Shown here one piece after another: positions 51,639-58,772 of a stretch of 64,000 nt of DNA. A program made the position numbers and the translations under genes. Within the stretch, counting starts at the first letter, position 1. Each line of letters starts with the position of its first letter. The DNA comes from Lysobacter sp. (GTDB taxonomy: Bacteria > Pseudomonadota > Gammaproteobacteria > Xanthomonadales > Xanthomonadaceae): contig JABFRN010000001.1 in assembly GCA_013141175.1 (NCBI GenBank), positions 2,737,234 through 2,801,233 on the forward strand, given 5' to 3'. The notes below the pieces were generated by a model, which did not search any database, was not told where the DNA came from, and saw nothing but the letters and a program-made list of their open reading frames with translations.

Positions 51639-52364
51639 TCATGGACGCTGGTTGAAGACGACGCCGGCGAATTTCTCCGGCGGGAAACTGGCGACGGCCT
51701 TGTCGATGGCATCGGGCGCGACCTGGCCGTAACCCACCACCAGCACCACCAGATCGGCGAGATCGGACAGGATCCGCGCATCCGGCGACCCGAGCACGGG
51801 CGAGCCGTCGAGGATCAGATGGCGGTTGCCGTGATGGGTGCGCAGCGAGTCGATCAGCGCGCGCATCCGCAGCGAGCTGAAGCTTTCGCCCGGGGTTTCG
51901 CGGATGCGGCCGGCCGGGATCAGCTGCAGTCGCGGCACCCCGGTGGCGTAGACGATATCGCGCATCGCGACCGCGTCGTTCTCGAGATAATCGATCAGTC
52001 CGCCATGCTCGGCAGCGACCTTCAGCGCATCGCCCTGCGCCGGGTGGGTCGCATCGCAATCGATCAACAGCGCCTGTTTCGTGTCGTCGAACGCGAACGC
52101 CGCAGCCAGATTGCGCGCGACATAACTGCCGCCGCAGCCGTGGCGCACCGGCGCCACCAGCGTGACGAAACTGCTGCCGTTGCCGCCAAGCGCGAGCAGC
52201 CGCGTGCGCAGTTCGCGAAAGGCGTCCGCGTGCACGCGGACGGATTCCTGGCGATGGATCAGCCGGCGTTCTTCAAGCTGGCGCGTGGTCAGCGCCTGCT
52301 CCTGGCGCGTCGTGCTCAGCGATTGCGAAGCGGTCCGCGCGTCGTTGTCGTGGCGGTCGTTCAT
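51639..52364 (-). CDS. BY-kinase-like ATPase of the exopolysaccharide locus, P-loop lysine missing
   Basis: A 241-residue CpsD/CapB-type protein. The fold is readable: linker helix EERRLIHRQ, SVRVHADAFRELRTRLLAL, Walker A region APVRHGCGGSYVARNLA (71-87), Walker A' ALLIDCDATHP (98-108) and Walker B LILDGSPVLGS. In the Walker A region the invariant Lys of GxGK[ST] is Gly79, so ATP binding or phosphotransfer is doubtful. There is no Tyr cluster at the C-terminus. It overlaps the Wzz-type gene by 4 bp, as in XrtA-type loci. Confidence 0.85.
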   Translation of the reverse strand: MNDRHDNDARTASQSLSTTRQEQALTTRQLEERRLIHRQESVRVHADAFRELRTRLLALGGNGSSFVTLVAPVRHGCGGSYVARNLAAAFAFDDTKQALLIDCDATHPAQGDALKVAAEHGGLIDYLENDAVAMRDIVYATGVPRLQLIPAGRIRETPGESFSSLRMRALIDSLRTHHGNRHLILDGSPVLGSPDARILSDLADLVVLVVGYGQVAPDAIDKAVASFPPEKFAGVVFNQRP

Positions 52365-53950
52365 GCGTGCATCTGCTTGTAACCGTAGACCAGGCCGTAG
52401 GCGAGCACGACCGCGCAGACGATCGAAGCGCTGACCGCCATGCGCATCAACTCGCGTCGACGATCGCGCGGCGTGCGATAGCGCGGCACGACCGTGAGCA
52501 GCGCGTAGTGGCCCTGGCGTTCGAGCTGGCTCGGCGAACGCACCCGTGGATCGAAGCGCGCCAACAGGAACAGCAGCCCCAGCGGCACCGCGACCGCAGC
52601 GGCCAGGCCGCCCAGCGCGAAATGCATGAAACGCAGGCCGGTCGGGCGTACCGGCATCTGCGCCGGGTCCTGGATGCGCATCGTCAGTCCGCGACGCTCC
52701 TTGTCCATTTGCATCGACACCCGCGCGTTCTCGCGCCGGCGCAGCATGTCCTGGTAAATGTCGCGGTTCACTTCGTAATCGCGGGTGAGTTCCGCGAGCG
52801 TGCTTTCGGATGCGGCGATCCGCCGGCTGCGGCCCAGTTCATCGCCCAGCAGGCCTTCGGATGCGCCCATGCGCGACTGGATCGCGGCGATTTCGCGGCG
52901 CGTATCCGCCAGCCGGCTGCGCAGTTCCTGATACAGCGGATTGACCCGCGCTTCCGAGGCTTCGTCGCCGGTGCGCGGCTGGCTGCTGCGCAGTTCTTCC
53001 TGCCTCATCGTGTCCTGGATATCGGCCATCTGATGACGGATGCGGACCACGTCGGGGTGCTTGTCGGTGAAGCTCAACAGCAAGGTGTCGAGCTTGTTCT
53101 GCAAGTCCAGCAACTGCGTGCGATAGAGGTTTTCGCGCGTCTGCACCGCGGTCACCGCCGATTCGCCCGACAGCTGTGCGGACAGCGCCTCCTCGCGCGA
53201 CCGCAGTTCCATCAGACTCATCCGGGTCTGTTCGACCTGGGTGCGCAGCGCGCCGATGCGGGTGCTGACGTCGGTGACGCTGCCGGGCTGCGCATCCGCG
53301 TTGGCGGAGCGATAAGCCTGCAGATTGTTCTCGGCTTCGGTGAGCTTGTCGTGATAATCGTTGACCTGCTTGTCGATGAATTCGTAGGCCTCGCGGCTTT
53401 CGCGTTCCTTGCTGGCCAGGCTTTCCTCGATCAGCAGATCCGCCATCGCGCTGGTGACCTTGTACGCGCGCTCGGGATCGTTGTCGGTGTAGGTGATCTG
53501 GACCAGATCCTTGCGCGCGCTCTTGATCAGGGTGCGATCGCGCAACTGTTCGATCAGCCGGTCCTGCATGACGGCCGATGGTTTTTCGTCCATCCATCCG
53601 CCGACCGCGAGCAGTTGGCGCATGACCTTGGGACTGAACACGACCTGCCGCGCCAGTCCGGCGCGATCCACCGCCTGCGTCGACACCGCGCGGTTTTCCA
53701 GCAGCGGCTGCAGGATGTCGCTTTCCTGCGCGAGCACCGACGTTGTCGCCACATATTTGCGAGGCAGCAGGAACAGGCCGACCAGCAGGGCGATCAGCGC
53801 GATCGCGGCGAAGATCGACGTCAGCACCACCTGGTAGCGGCGCGCTTCGTGCAGCAGGATCGGAATCAGATCGCCCAGGCCGATCGTGGCCTGCGTCTGC
53901 GCGCCCGCGCGCGCGTTCGGCGTGCGTCGGGCCGGAAGCGGGGCATTCAT
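52361..53950 (-). CDS. Wzz/GumC-type chain-length determinant
   Basis: A 529-residue protein with two membrane helices (about 42-64 and 505-522) flanking a periplasmic region of about 440 residues. The first part is the Wzz domain (RKYVATTSVLAQE), then come long coiled coils (about 180-395, with KQVNDYHDKLTEAENNLQAYR and RSREEALSAQL). The GNVR-like motif precedes the second helix (DPAQMPVRPTGLRF). It sets polymer length and partners the kinase-like protein. It overlaps both neighbouring genes by 1-4 bp. Confidence 0.93.
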   Translation of the reverse strand: MNAPLPARRTPNARAGAQTQATIGLGDLIPILLHEARRYQVVLTSIFAAIALIALLVGLFLLPRKYVATTSVLAQESDILQPLLENRAVSTQAVDRAGLARQVVFSPKVMRQLLAVGGWMDEKPSAVMQDRLIEQLRDRTLIKSARKDLVQITYTDNDPERAYKVTSAMADLLIEESLASKERESREAYEFIDKQVNDYHDKLTEAENNLQAYRSANADAQPGSVTDVSTRIGALRTQVEQTRMSLMELRSREEALSAQLSGESAVTAVQTRENLYRTQLLDLQNKLDTLLLSFTDKHPDVVRIRHQMADIQDTMRQEELRSSQPRTGDEASEARVNPLYQELRSRLADTRREIAAIQSRMGASEGLLGDELGRSRRIAASESTLAELTRDYEVNRDIYQDMLRRRENARVSMQMDKERRGLTMRIQDPAQMPVRPTGLRFMHFALGGLAAAVAVPLGLLFLLARFDPRVRSPSQLERQGHYALLTVVPRYRTPRDRRRELMRMAVSASIVCAVVLAYGLVYGYKQMHA

Positions 53951-54576
53951 CAGAACGTCCGCTCCGGCACCGTGATCACATCACCGGGCGCGACCGGATA
54001 GTTGGTGGTGAGGTCGCCGCGATTGAGGATGCGATCGAGTTTGATCTCGTAGGCGCGTGCGCCTTCCCCGGACTTGCGATGCAGTTCGGATCGGTCGGGC
54101 GCGGCGAATTCGGTCAGGCCGCCGGCCGCAAGCACCGCGTCGAGCACGGTCATGCCGGGGCGGAACGGGACCGACACCGGCTGCCGCACCGCGCCGGTCA
54201 CGCGCACGCGCGACAGATATTCGTGGCTGCGCAACTGGGTGAGGATCACCGCGACCTGCGGGTCGCGCACATAGGCCGACAGTTTGTCCTGGATGTCCTT
54301 GGCGACTTCCGGCGGGGTGCGGCCACCGGCGAGCACGTCCCCGATCAATGGCACCGAGATCATCCCGTCGGGACGCACCGGCACGGTGATGCCCAATTCG
54401 GGATTGCGCCAGACGGCGACCTGGACCTGATCGTCCACGCCGATCCGGTAGGCATCCACGGCCTGGGCTCGCGCTGCGTCGGTGGGCGGGGCACCGGCCG
54501 TGGAAGCCCCGGTGGTGGCGCAACCGGTCAGGATGAGCGACAGGCACAGCACCCAGACGCATCGGATCGTTAGCAT
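53950..54576 (-). CDS. Wza-type polysaccharide export lipoprotein
   Basis: A 208-residue protein with lipobox LTGC (Cys19). Residues 42-115 form the poly-export domain (AYRIGVDDQVQVAVWRNPEL, GMISVPLIGDVLAGGRTP), and residues 120-175 an SLBB-type beta-grasp (SRVRVTGAVRQPVSVPF, VLDAVLAAGGLTEFAAP). It lacks the C-terminal amphipathic helix of E. coli Wza, so an outer-membrane partner (the beta-barrel gene nearby) is expected. AGGGGG precedes the ATG. It is the first gene of the export operon. Confidence 0.93.
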   Translation of the reverse strand: MLTIRCVWVLCLSLILTGCATTGASTAGAPPTDAARAQAVDAYRIGVDDQVQVAVWRNPELGITVPVRPDGMISVPLIGDVLAGGRTPPEVAKDIQDKLSAYVRDPQVAVILTQLRSHEYLSRVRVTGAVRQPVSVPFRPGMTVLDAVLAAGGLTEFAAPDRSELHRKSGEGARAYEIKLDRILNRGDLTTNYPVAPGDVITVPERTF

Positions 54577-54606
54577 TCTGTCCCCCTGTTATTGCGTTGA
54601 ATTGTA
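54576..54606 (-). promoter_or_regulatory. Possible -10 box of the export operon
   Basis: On the minus strand TACAAT (54606-54601) lies 24 bp before the ATG of the export lipoprotein gene, with AGGGGGAC as ribosome-binding site. No good -35 match is seen at 16-18 bp, so the promoter may need an activator or be used from elsewhere. Confidence 0.3.
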
Positions 54607-54669
54607 ACGGGAATCAGAGAAACATGAGGCCAGTCACAAAATACAACGATTCAGCATGCGAGGCACATC

Positions 54670-54698
54670 GGAAAGAAGGCCGCGAATGCGGCCTTCCT
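54670..54698 (-). terminator. Rho-independent terminator of the phosphofructokinase gene
   Basis: GAAGGCCGC (54675-54683) and GCGGCCTTC (54688-54696) form a perfect 9 bp stem with a GAAT loop. On the minus strand it is followed by TTTCC, 31 bp after the stop at 54727. Confidence 0.75.
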
Positions 54699-54726
54699 GG
54701 TACCACCTGTCGATGCGTGGACGTCC

Positions 54727-55983
54727 TCAGCCTTCCCAGGCCGCCAGCTTCTTCTTCACCGCTACATTCTTCAGCGTCACATACTTCGGCAGGCCATCGC
54801 GGCCATACGGCGGGGGAGCTTCGCCGCGGATCAGCGGTTCCAGATAAGCGCGGGCGGCGGCGGTGATGCCGTAGCCGTCCTTGCGCAGGAAGTTGGCCGG
54901 CATCACCTTCTCGTGGTTGGCGACCTTCTCCAGCGGTGCGGCCTCGATCTTCCAGCGGTACGGCGCGTTCGAGGTGCGCTTGATCACCGGCATCGTCGAG
55001 TTCTGGCCCTTCAGCGCGAACTGCACGGCGGCCTTGCCGGCCGCCATCGCCTGGTCGAGGTCGGTTTTGGAGGCGATGTGGCGTGCCGAGCGCTGCAGGT
55101 AGTCGGGCAGGGTCCAGTGGACCTTGTAGCCGAGTTCGTCCTTGACCTTGCCGGCCAGGTACGAGGCGACGCCGCCGAGCTGGGTATGGCCGAAGGCGTC
55201 CTTGCCGCCGCCGGCATCGGCGACGAAGGTGCCGTCGGCGGTGCGGATGCCCTCCGAGGCGACGACCACGCAGTAGCCGACCTTCGCGACCACTTTCTTC
55301 ACGTTGGCCAGGAAGTCGGCCTCGTCGTAGGCGCGCTCCGGGAACAGGATCAGGTGCGGCGCTTCGTCCGGACCGTTGCCGGCAAGGCCGGCGGCGGCAG
55401 CCAGCCAGCCGGCGTGGCGGCCCATCGCCTCGTAGACGAAGACCTTGGTGGAGGTTTCCGCCATCGCGGCGACATCGAAAGCGGCCTCGCGCACCGAAAT
55501 CGCCGTGTACTTGGCAGCCGAGCCGAAACCCGGGCAGCAGTCGGTCACGGCCAGATCGTTGTCGATGGTCTTCGGCACGCCGATGCAGGTCAGCGGGTAG
55601 CCGAACCCGGCCGCCAGCTGCGAAACCTTGAGGGCGGTGTCGGCGGAATCATTGCCGCCGTTGTAGAGGAACCAGCGCACATCGTGGGCCCGCAGCACGT
55701 CCAGCAGGCGTTCGTATTTCGCGCGGTCCTGCTCCAGCGATTTGAGCTTGAAGCGGCAGGAGCCGAAGGCGCCGCCCGGGGTGTGGGCGAGGGCGCGGAT
55801 GGCTGCGGCCGATTCCTTCGAGGTATCGATCAGGTCCTCGCGCAGCGCGCCGAGGATGCCGTTGCGGGCCGCCAGCACCTTGACCTTGCGGGCGCGGGCC
55901 TCGGTGATGACTGCCGAGGCGGAGGCGTTGATGACGGCGGTGACGCCGCCGGACTGGGCGTAAAGCAGGGTTCCGGATGCCAT
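54727..55983 (-). CDS. pfp: Pyrophosphate-dependent 6-phosphofructokinase
   Basis: A 418-residue phosphofructokinase of the PPi-dependent type: LYAQSGGVTAVINASA at the N-terminus, WFLYNGGNDSADTALK in the phosphoryl-donor region, CIGVPKTIDNDLAVTD at the catalytic base, and VYEAMGRHAGWLAAA. The GGNDS form of the donor loop, in place of GGDG[ST], marks use of PPi rather than ATP. The reaction is reversible and would serve glycolysis and gluconeogenesis. It is divergent from adk with 130 bp between them. Confidence 0.92.
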   Translation of the reverse strand: MASGTLLYAQSGGVTAVINASASAVITEARARKVKVLAARNGILGALREDLIDTSKESAAAIRALAHTPGGAFGSCRFKLKSLEQDRAKYERLLDVLRAHDVRWFLYNGGNDSADTALKVSQLAAGFGYPLTCIGVPKTIDNDLAVTDCCPGFGSAAKYTAISVREAAFDVAAMAETSTKVFVYEAMGRHAGWLAAAAGLAGNGPDEAPHLILFPERAYDEADFLANVKKVVAKVGYCVVVASEGIRTADGTFVADAGGGKDAFGHTQLGGVASYLAGKVKDELGYKVHWTLPDYLQRSARHIASKTDLDQAMAAGKAAVQFALKGQNSTMPVIKRTSNAPYRWKIEAAPLEKVANHEKVMPANFLRKDGYGITAAARAYLEPLIRGEAPPPYGRDGLPKYVTLKNVAVKKKLAAWEG

Positions 55984-56113
55984 GGGTGGTGGACTCAGCG
56001 ATTGGTCGTAGACGGGTTGGGGCGCGGGCCGGGAGCGGTTAAGCTGGGGAGGACGCGCCGGGCGGACGAGTGTAGCGCCGCGGCCTTAAGTTTCTCTTCT
56101 TCAGGAGCATGCG

Positions 56114-56692
56114 ATGCGATTGGTCCTCCTCGGCGCCCCGGGATCGGGCAAAGGTACTCAAGCGACAAGATTGAAGGAACACCTGCAGGTGCCGCACATC
56201 TCGACCGGCGACCTGCTGCGTGCCGAAGTCGCGGCCGGCTCGGCGCTCGGACTGCAGGCCAAGGCGGTCATGGCCCGCGGCGATCTGGTTTCGGACGAGA
56301 TCCTGCTGGGCATGCTCGAAGCCCGGCTGTCGCGCGCCGATGTCGCCAATGGTTTCATCCTCGACGGCTATCCGCGCAACCTTGTCCAGGCCGACGCGCT
56401 GGGCAAACTGCTCGCCCGCATCGGCCAGCCGATGGACCACGCGGTGCAGCTCGAAGTGGATACCGACAAACTGGTCGACCGCCTCGCCGGTCGCGCCCAG
56501 GCCGAAGGCCGCGCCGACGACAATCCGGAATCGGTCCGCAACCGCCTCAATATCTACAACGACCAGACCGCGCCGGTCATCGACTTCTATCGCCAGCACG
56601 GCGTGCTGAAAGCCGTCCACGGCGAAGGCTCGATGGACGAGGTGTTCACGCGGATCGTGGAGGCGATTTCGGTAGGTACGGAAGTCGGTTGA
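56114..56692 (+). CDS. adk: Adenylate kinase (short form)
   Basis: A 192-residue protein: P-loop GAPGSGKGTQA (7-17), STGDLLRAEV, FILDGYPRN and the short LID region GRADDNPESVRNRL, typical of short adenylate kinases without the zinc-bearing LID insert. It interconverts ATP, ADP and AMP. A TTCAGGAG sequence precedes the ATG. The gene order pfp, adk, mpl is typical of xanthomonads. Confidence 0.96.
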   Translation: MRLVLLGAPGSGKGTQATRLKEHLQVPHISTGDLLRAEVAAGSALGLQAKAVMARGDLVSDEILLGMLEARLSRADVANGFILDGYPRNLVQADALGKLLARIGQPMDHAVQLEVDTDKLVDRLAGRAQAEGRADDNPESVRNRLNIYNDQTAPVIDFYRQHGVLKAVHGEGSMDEVFTRIVEAISVGTEVG

Positions 56693-56700
56693 AGCTTGCC

Positions 56701-56753
56701 TCCCTTCTCCTCGTGATCGCGGGGAGACGGTGGCCGAAGGCCGGATGATGGGC
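56701..56753. repeat. Degenerate extragenic repeat (CTTCTCC...CGGGGAGA...CCGAAGGCCGGATG type)
   Basis: The pattern CCCTTCTCC - GCGGGGAGACGG - GGCCGAAGGCCGGATGATGG is an eroded copy of a repeat found widely in Xanthomonas and Lysobacter intergenic DNA. A second, more eroded copy lies at 63861-63910. It fills the gap between adk and mpl. Confidence 0.6.
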
Positions 56754-56815
56754 GGATGCGCCGAACGCGAATCGCTTCGGCGAACAATCAGCAATTCTTG
56801 AAGAGTGATCGAATC

Positions 56816-58189
56816 TTGAAGCTTCATATTCTCGGCATCGCAGGCACCTTCATGGGCGGCGTCGCCGCGCTCGCGCGCGAGCACGGCCATACGGTCGAAG
56901 GCAGCGATCAGGCGGTGTATCCGCCGATGTCCACGCAGTTGGAAAACCTCGGCATCGCGCTGAGCCAGGGCTACAAGCCGGAGAACATCTCCGCCGACTG
57001 CGACGAGATCGTGATCGGCAATGCGCTGTCGCGCGGCAACCCCGCGGTCGAATACGTGCTCGACAGCGGCCTGCACTACACCTCGGGCGCGGCCTGGCTG
57101 CGCGAGCATGTACTGCCCGGTCGCGACACGCTGGCGGTGGCCGGCACCCACGGCAAGACCACGACGACGACCATCCTCAGCTTCCTGCTGGATCGCGCCG
57201 GCCGCGATCCGGGCTTCCTGATCGGCGGTGTCGCCGAGGATTTCGGCGTCTCCGCGCGCGTCGGCACCGGCCGCGAATTCGTGGTCGAAGCCGACGAATA
57301 CGACACCGCGTTCTTCGACAAGCGCAGCAAGTTCGTGCACTACCGGCCGCTGGTCGCGATCCTCAACAATCTCGAATACGACCACGCCGACATCTTTCCC
57401 GATATCGCCGCGATCCAGCGCCAGTTCCACCATCTTGTGCGCACCGTCCCCGGGCGCGGTCGGCTGATCGTCAATGGCGAAGACCCGCGCCTGGACGAAG
57501 TGCTGGCGATGGGCTGCTGGACGCCGGTCGAACGTTTCGGCCTGTTGCGCGGCGACATGGCCGACGATGCGTTCGAGTGGGGCGCGCGGCTGCTGCACGA
57601 CGACGGCAGCGCGTTCGCGGTCTTCCACGCCGGTCGCGCGGTCGGCGAAGTGCGCTGGTCGATGCTGGGCAACCACAACGTCTTGAACGGCATGGCGGCG
57701 CTGGCCGCGTGCAATGCGGTCGGCGTCGATCCTGCGGGCGTGATGCCCGCGCTTGCCGAATTCCGCAGCGTCAAGCGCCGCCTGGAAGTGCTGGGCGTGG
57801 CCAACGACATCACCGTGTACGACGATTTCGCGCATCACCCCACTGCGATCCGCACGACGCTGGAAGGCCTGCGTGCGAAAGTCGGCGGCGCGCGCATCGT
57901 GGTCGCGATGGAGCCGCGCAGCAATTCGATGCGCCTGGGTGCGCACGCCGATGCGCTGGCGCCGTCGTTGGAAATCGCCGATGCGGTGGTGTTCCTGCAC
58001 CGCCCCGAGCTGTCCTGGGATGCGACCAAGGTGATCGCTGCGATTCGTGGCGAAGCGCGGACCGCGCCGACCGCCGATTCGCTGATCGCGACGCTGCGCG
58101 CATTGGCGCACCCGGGCGACCACGTGGTGTTCATGTCCAACGGCGGTTTCGATGGTGCGCCGCGTCGGTTTCTCGCGGCGTTGGGCTGA
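56816..58189 (+). CDS. mpl: UDP-N-acetylmuramate:L-alanyl-gamma-D-glutamyl-meso-diaminopimelate ligase
   Basis: A 457-residue Mur-ligase-family enzyme for peptidoglycan recycling. The family start MKLHILGIAGTFMGGVA is reached with TTG at 56816; an ATG at 56756 would add 20 unrelated residues. Motifs: GSDQAVYPPMSTQL, ATP loop AGTHGKTTTT (109-118), EADEYDTAFFDKRSKF and VYDDFAHHPTAI. It attaches recycled tripeptide to UDP-MurNAc in the cytosol. Confidence 0.95.
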   Translation: MKLHILGIAGTFMGGVAALAREHGHTVEGSDQAVYPPMSTQLENLGIALSQGYKPENISADCDEIVIGNALSRGNPAVEYVLDSGLHYTSGAAWLREHVLPGRDTLAVAGTHGKTTTTTILSFLLDRAGRDPGFLIGGVAEDFGVSARVGTGREFVVEADEYDTAFFDKRSKFVHYRPLVAILNNLEYDHADIFPDIAAIQRQFHHLVRTVPGRGRLIVNGEDPRLDEVLAMGCWTPVERFGLLRGDMADDAFEWGARLLHDDGSAFAVFHAGRAVGEVRWSMLGNHNVLNGMAALAACNAVGVDPAGVMPALAEFRSVKRRLEVLGVANDITVYDDFAHHPTAIRTTLEGLRAKVGGARIVVAMEPRSNSMRLGAHADALAPSLEIADAVVFLHRPELSWDATKVIAAIRGEARTAPTADSLIATLRALAHPGDHVVFMSNGGFDGAPRRFLAALG

Positions 58190-58196
58190 TCGCGTC

Positions 58197-58769
58197 GTGG
58201 CCGATACGTTCCCGCTGTTTCCGCTGCAGACCGTACTGGTTCCGGGCGCAACGCTGGGACTGCGTATTTTCGAGACGCGTTATCTCGATCTCGTCCGCGA
58301 TTGCGGTCGCAGCGGTACCGGTTTCGGCATCTGTCTGATCCTCGACGGCGATGAAGCCGGTGAGCCGGCGATGCCTGCCGCAGTGGGCACGGAGGCGCGG
58401 ATCGAGGATTTCGGCAGCACCGATGACGGGCTGTTGATGCTGCGCGTGCGCGGCGCGCGGCGTTTCCAGGTGCGCCGGACGCAGACGCGCAGCGATGGAC
58501 TGGTCGTGGCCGAAGTCGACTGGTGCGACCCCGATCCCGACGATGAACTGCGTCCCGAACATGGTTTGCTGGGCAGCGTACTGCAGCAGGTGATCGAACA
58601 GGCCGGCGGCGAGTTCGCCAAAGTGCCGCCATCGCGGTTCGACGATGCAGCGTGGGTCGGCTGGCGCTTGGCGGAACTGTTGCCGCTCAGCAACCTGCAG
58701 CGGCAGATGTTGCTGCAGGAAAACGACCCGCACGCGCGGCTCGACCGGCTGCTCGCTTTGATGCCCTGA
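58197..58769 (+). CDS. LON substrate-binding domain protein
   Basis: A 190-residue protein equal to the stand-alone N-terminal (LAN) domain of Lon protease: FPLFPLQTVLVPGATLGLRIFETRYLDLV, GTEARIEDFGSTDDGLLMLRVRGARRF and the C-terminal helical part ELLPLSNLQRQMLLQ. It lacks the ATPase and protease domains. Role unknown, possibly protein binding. The GTG at 58197 gives the family start 7 bp after mpl; a GTC-preceded earlier start is unlikely. Probably co-transcribed with mpl. Confidence 0.88.
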   Translation: MADTFPLFPLQTVLVPGATLGLRIFETRYLDLVRDCGRSGTGFGICLILDGDEAGEPAMPAAVGTEARIEDFGSTDDGLLMLRVRGARRFQVRRTQTRSDGLVVAEVDWCDPDPDDELRPEHGLLGSVLQQVIEQAGGEFAKVPPSRFDDAAWVGWRLAELLPLSNLQRQMLLQENDPHARLDRLLALMP

Positions 58770-58772
58770 TGC

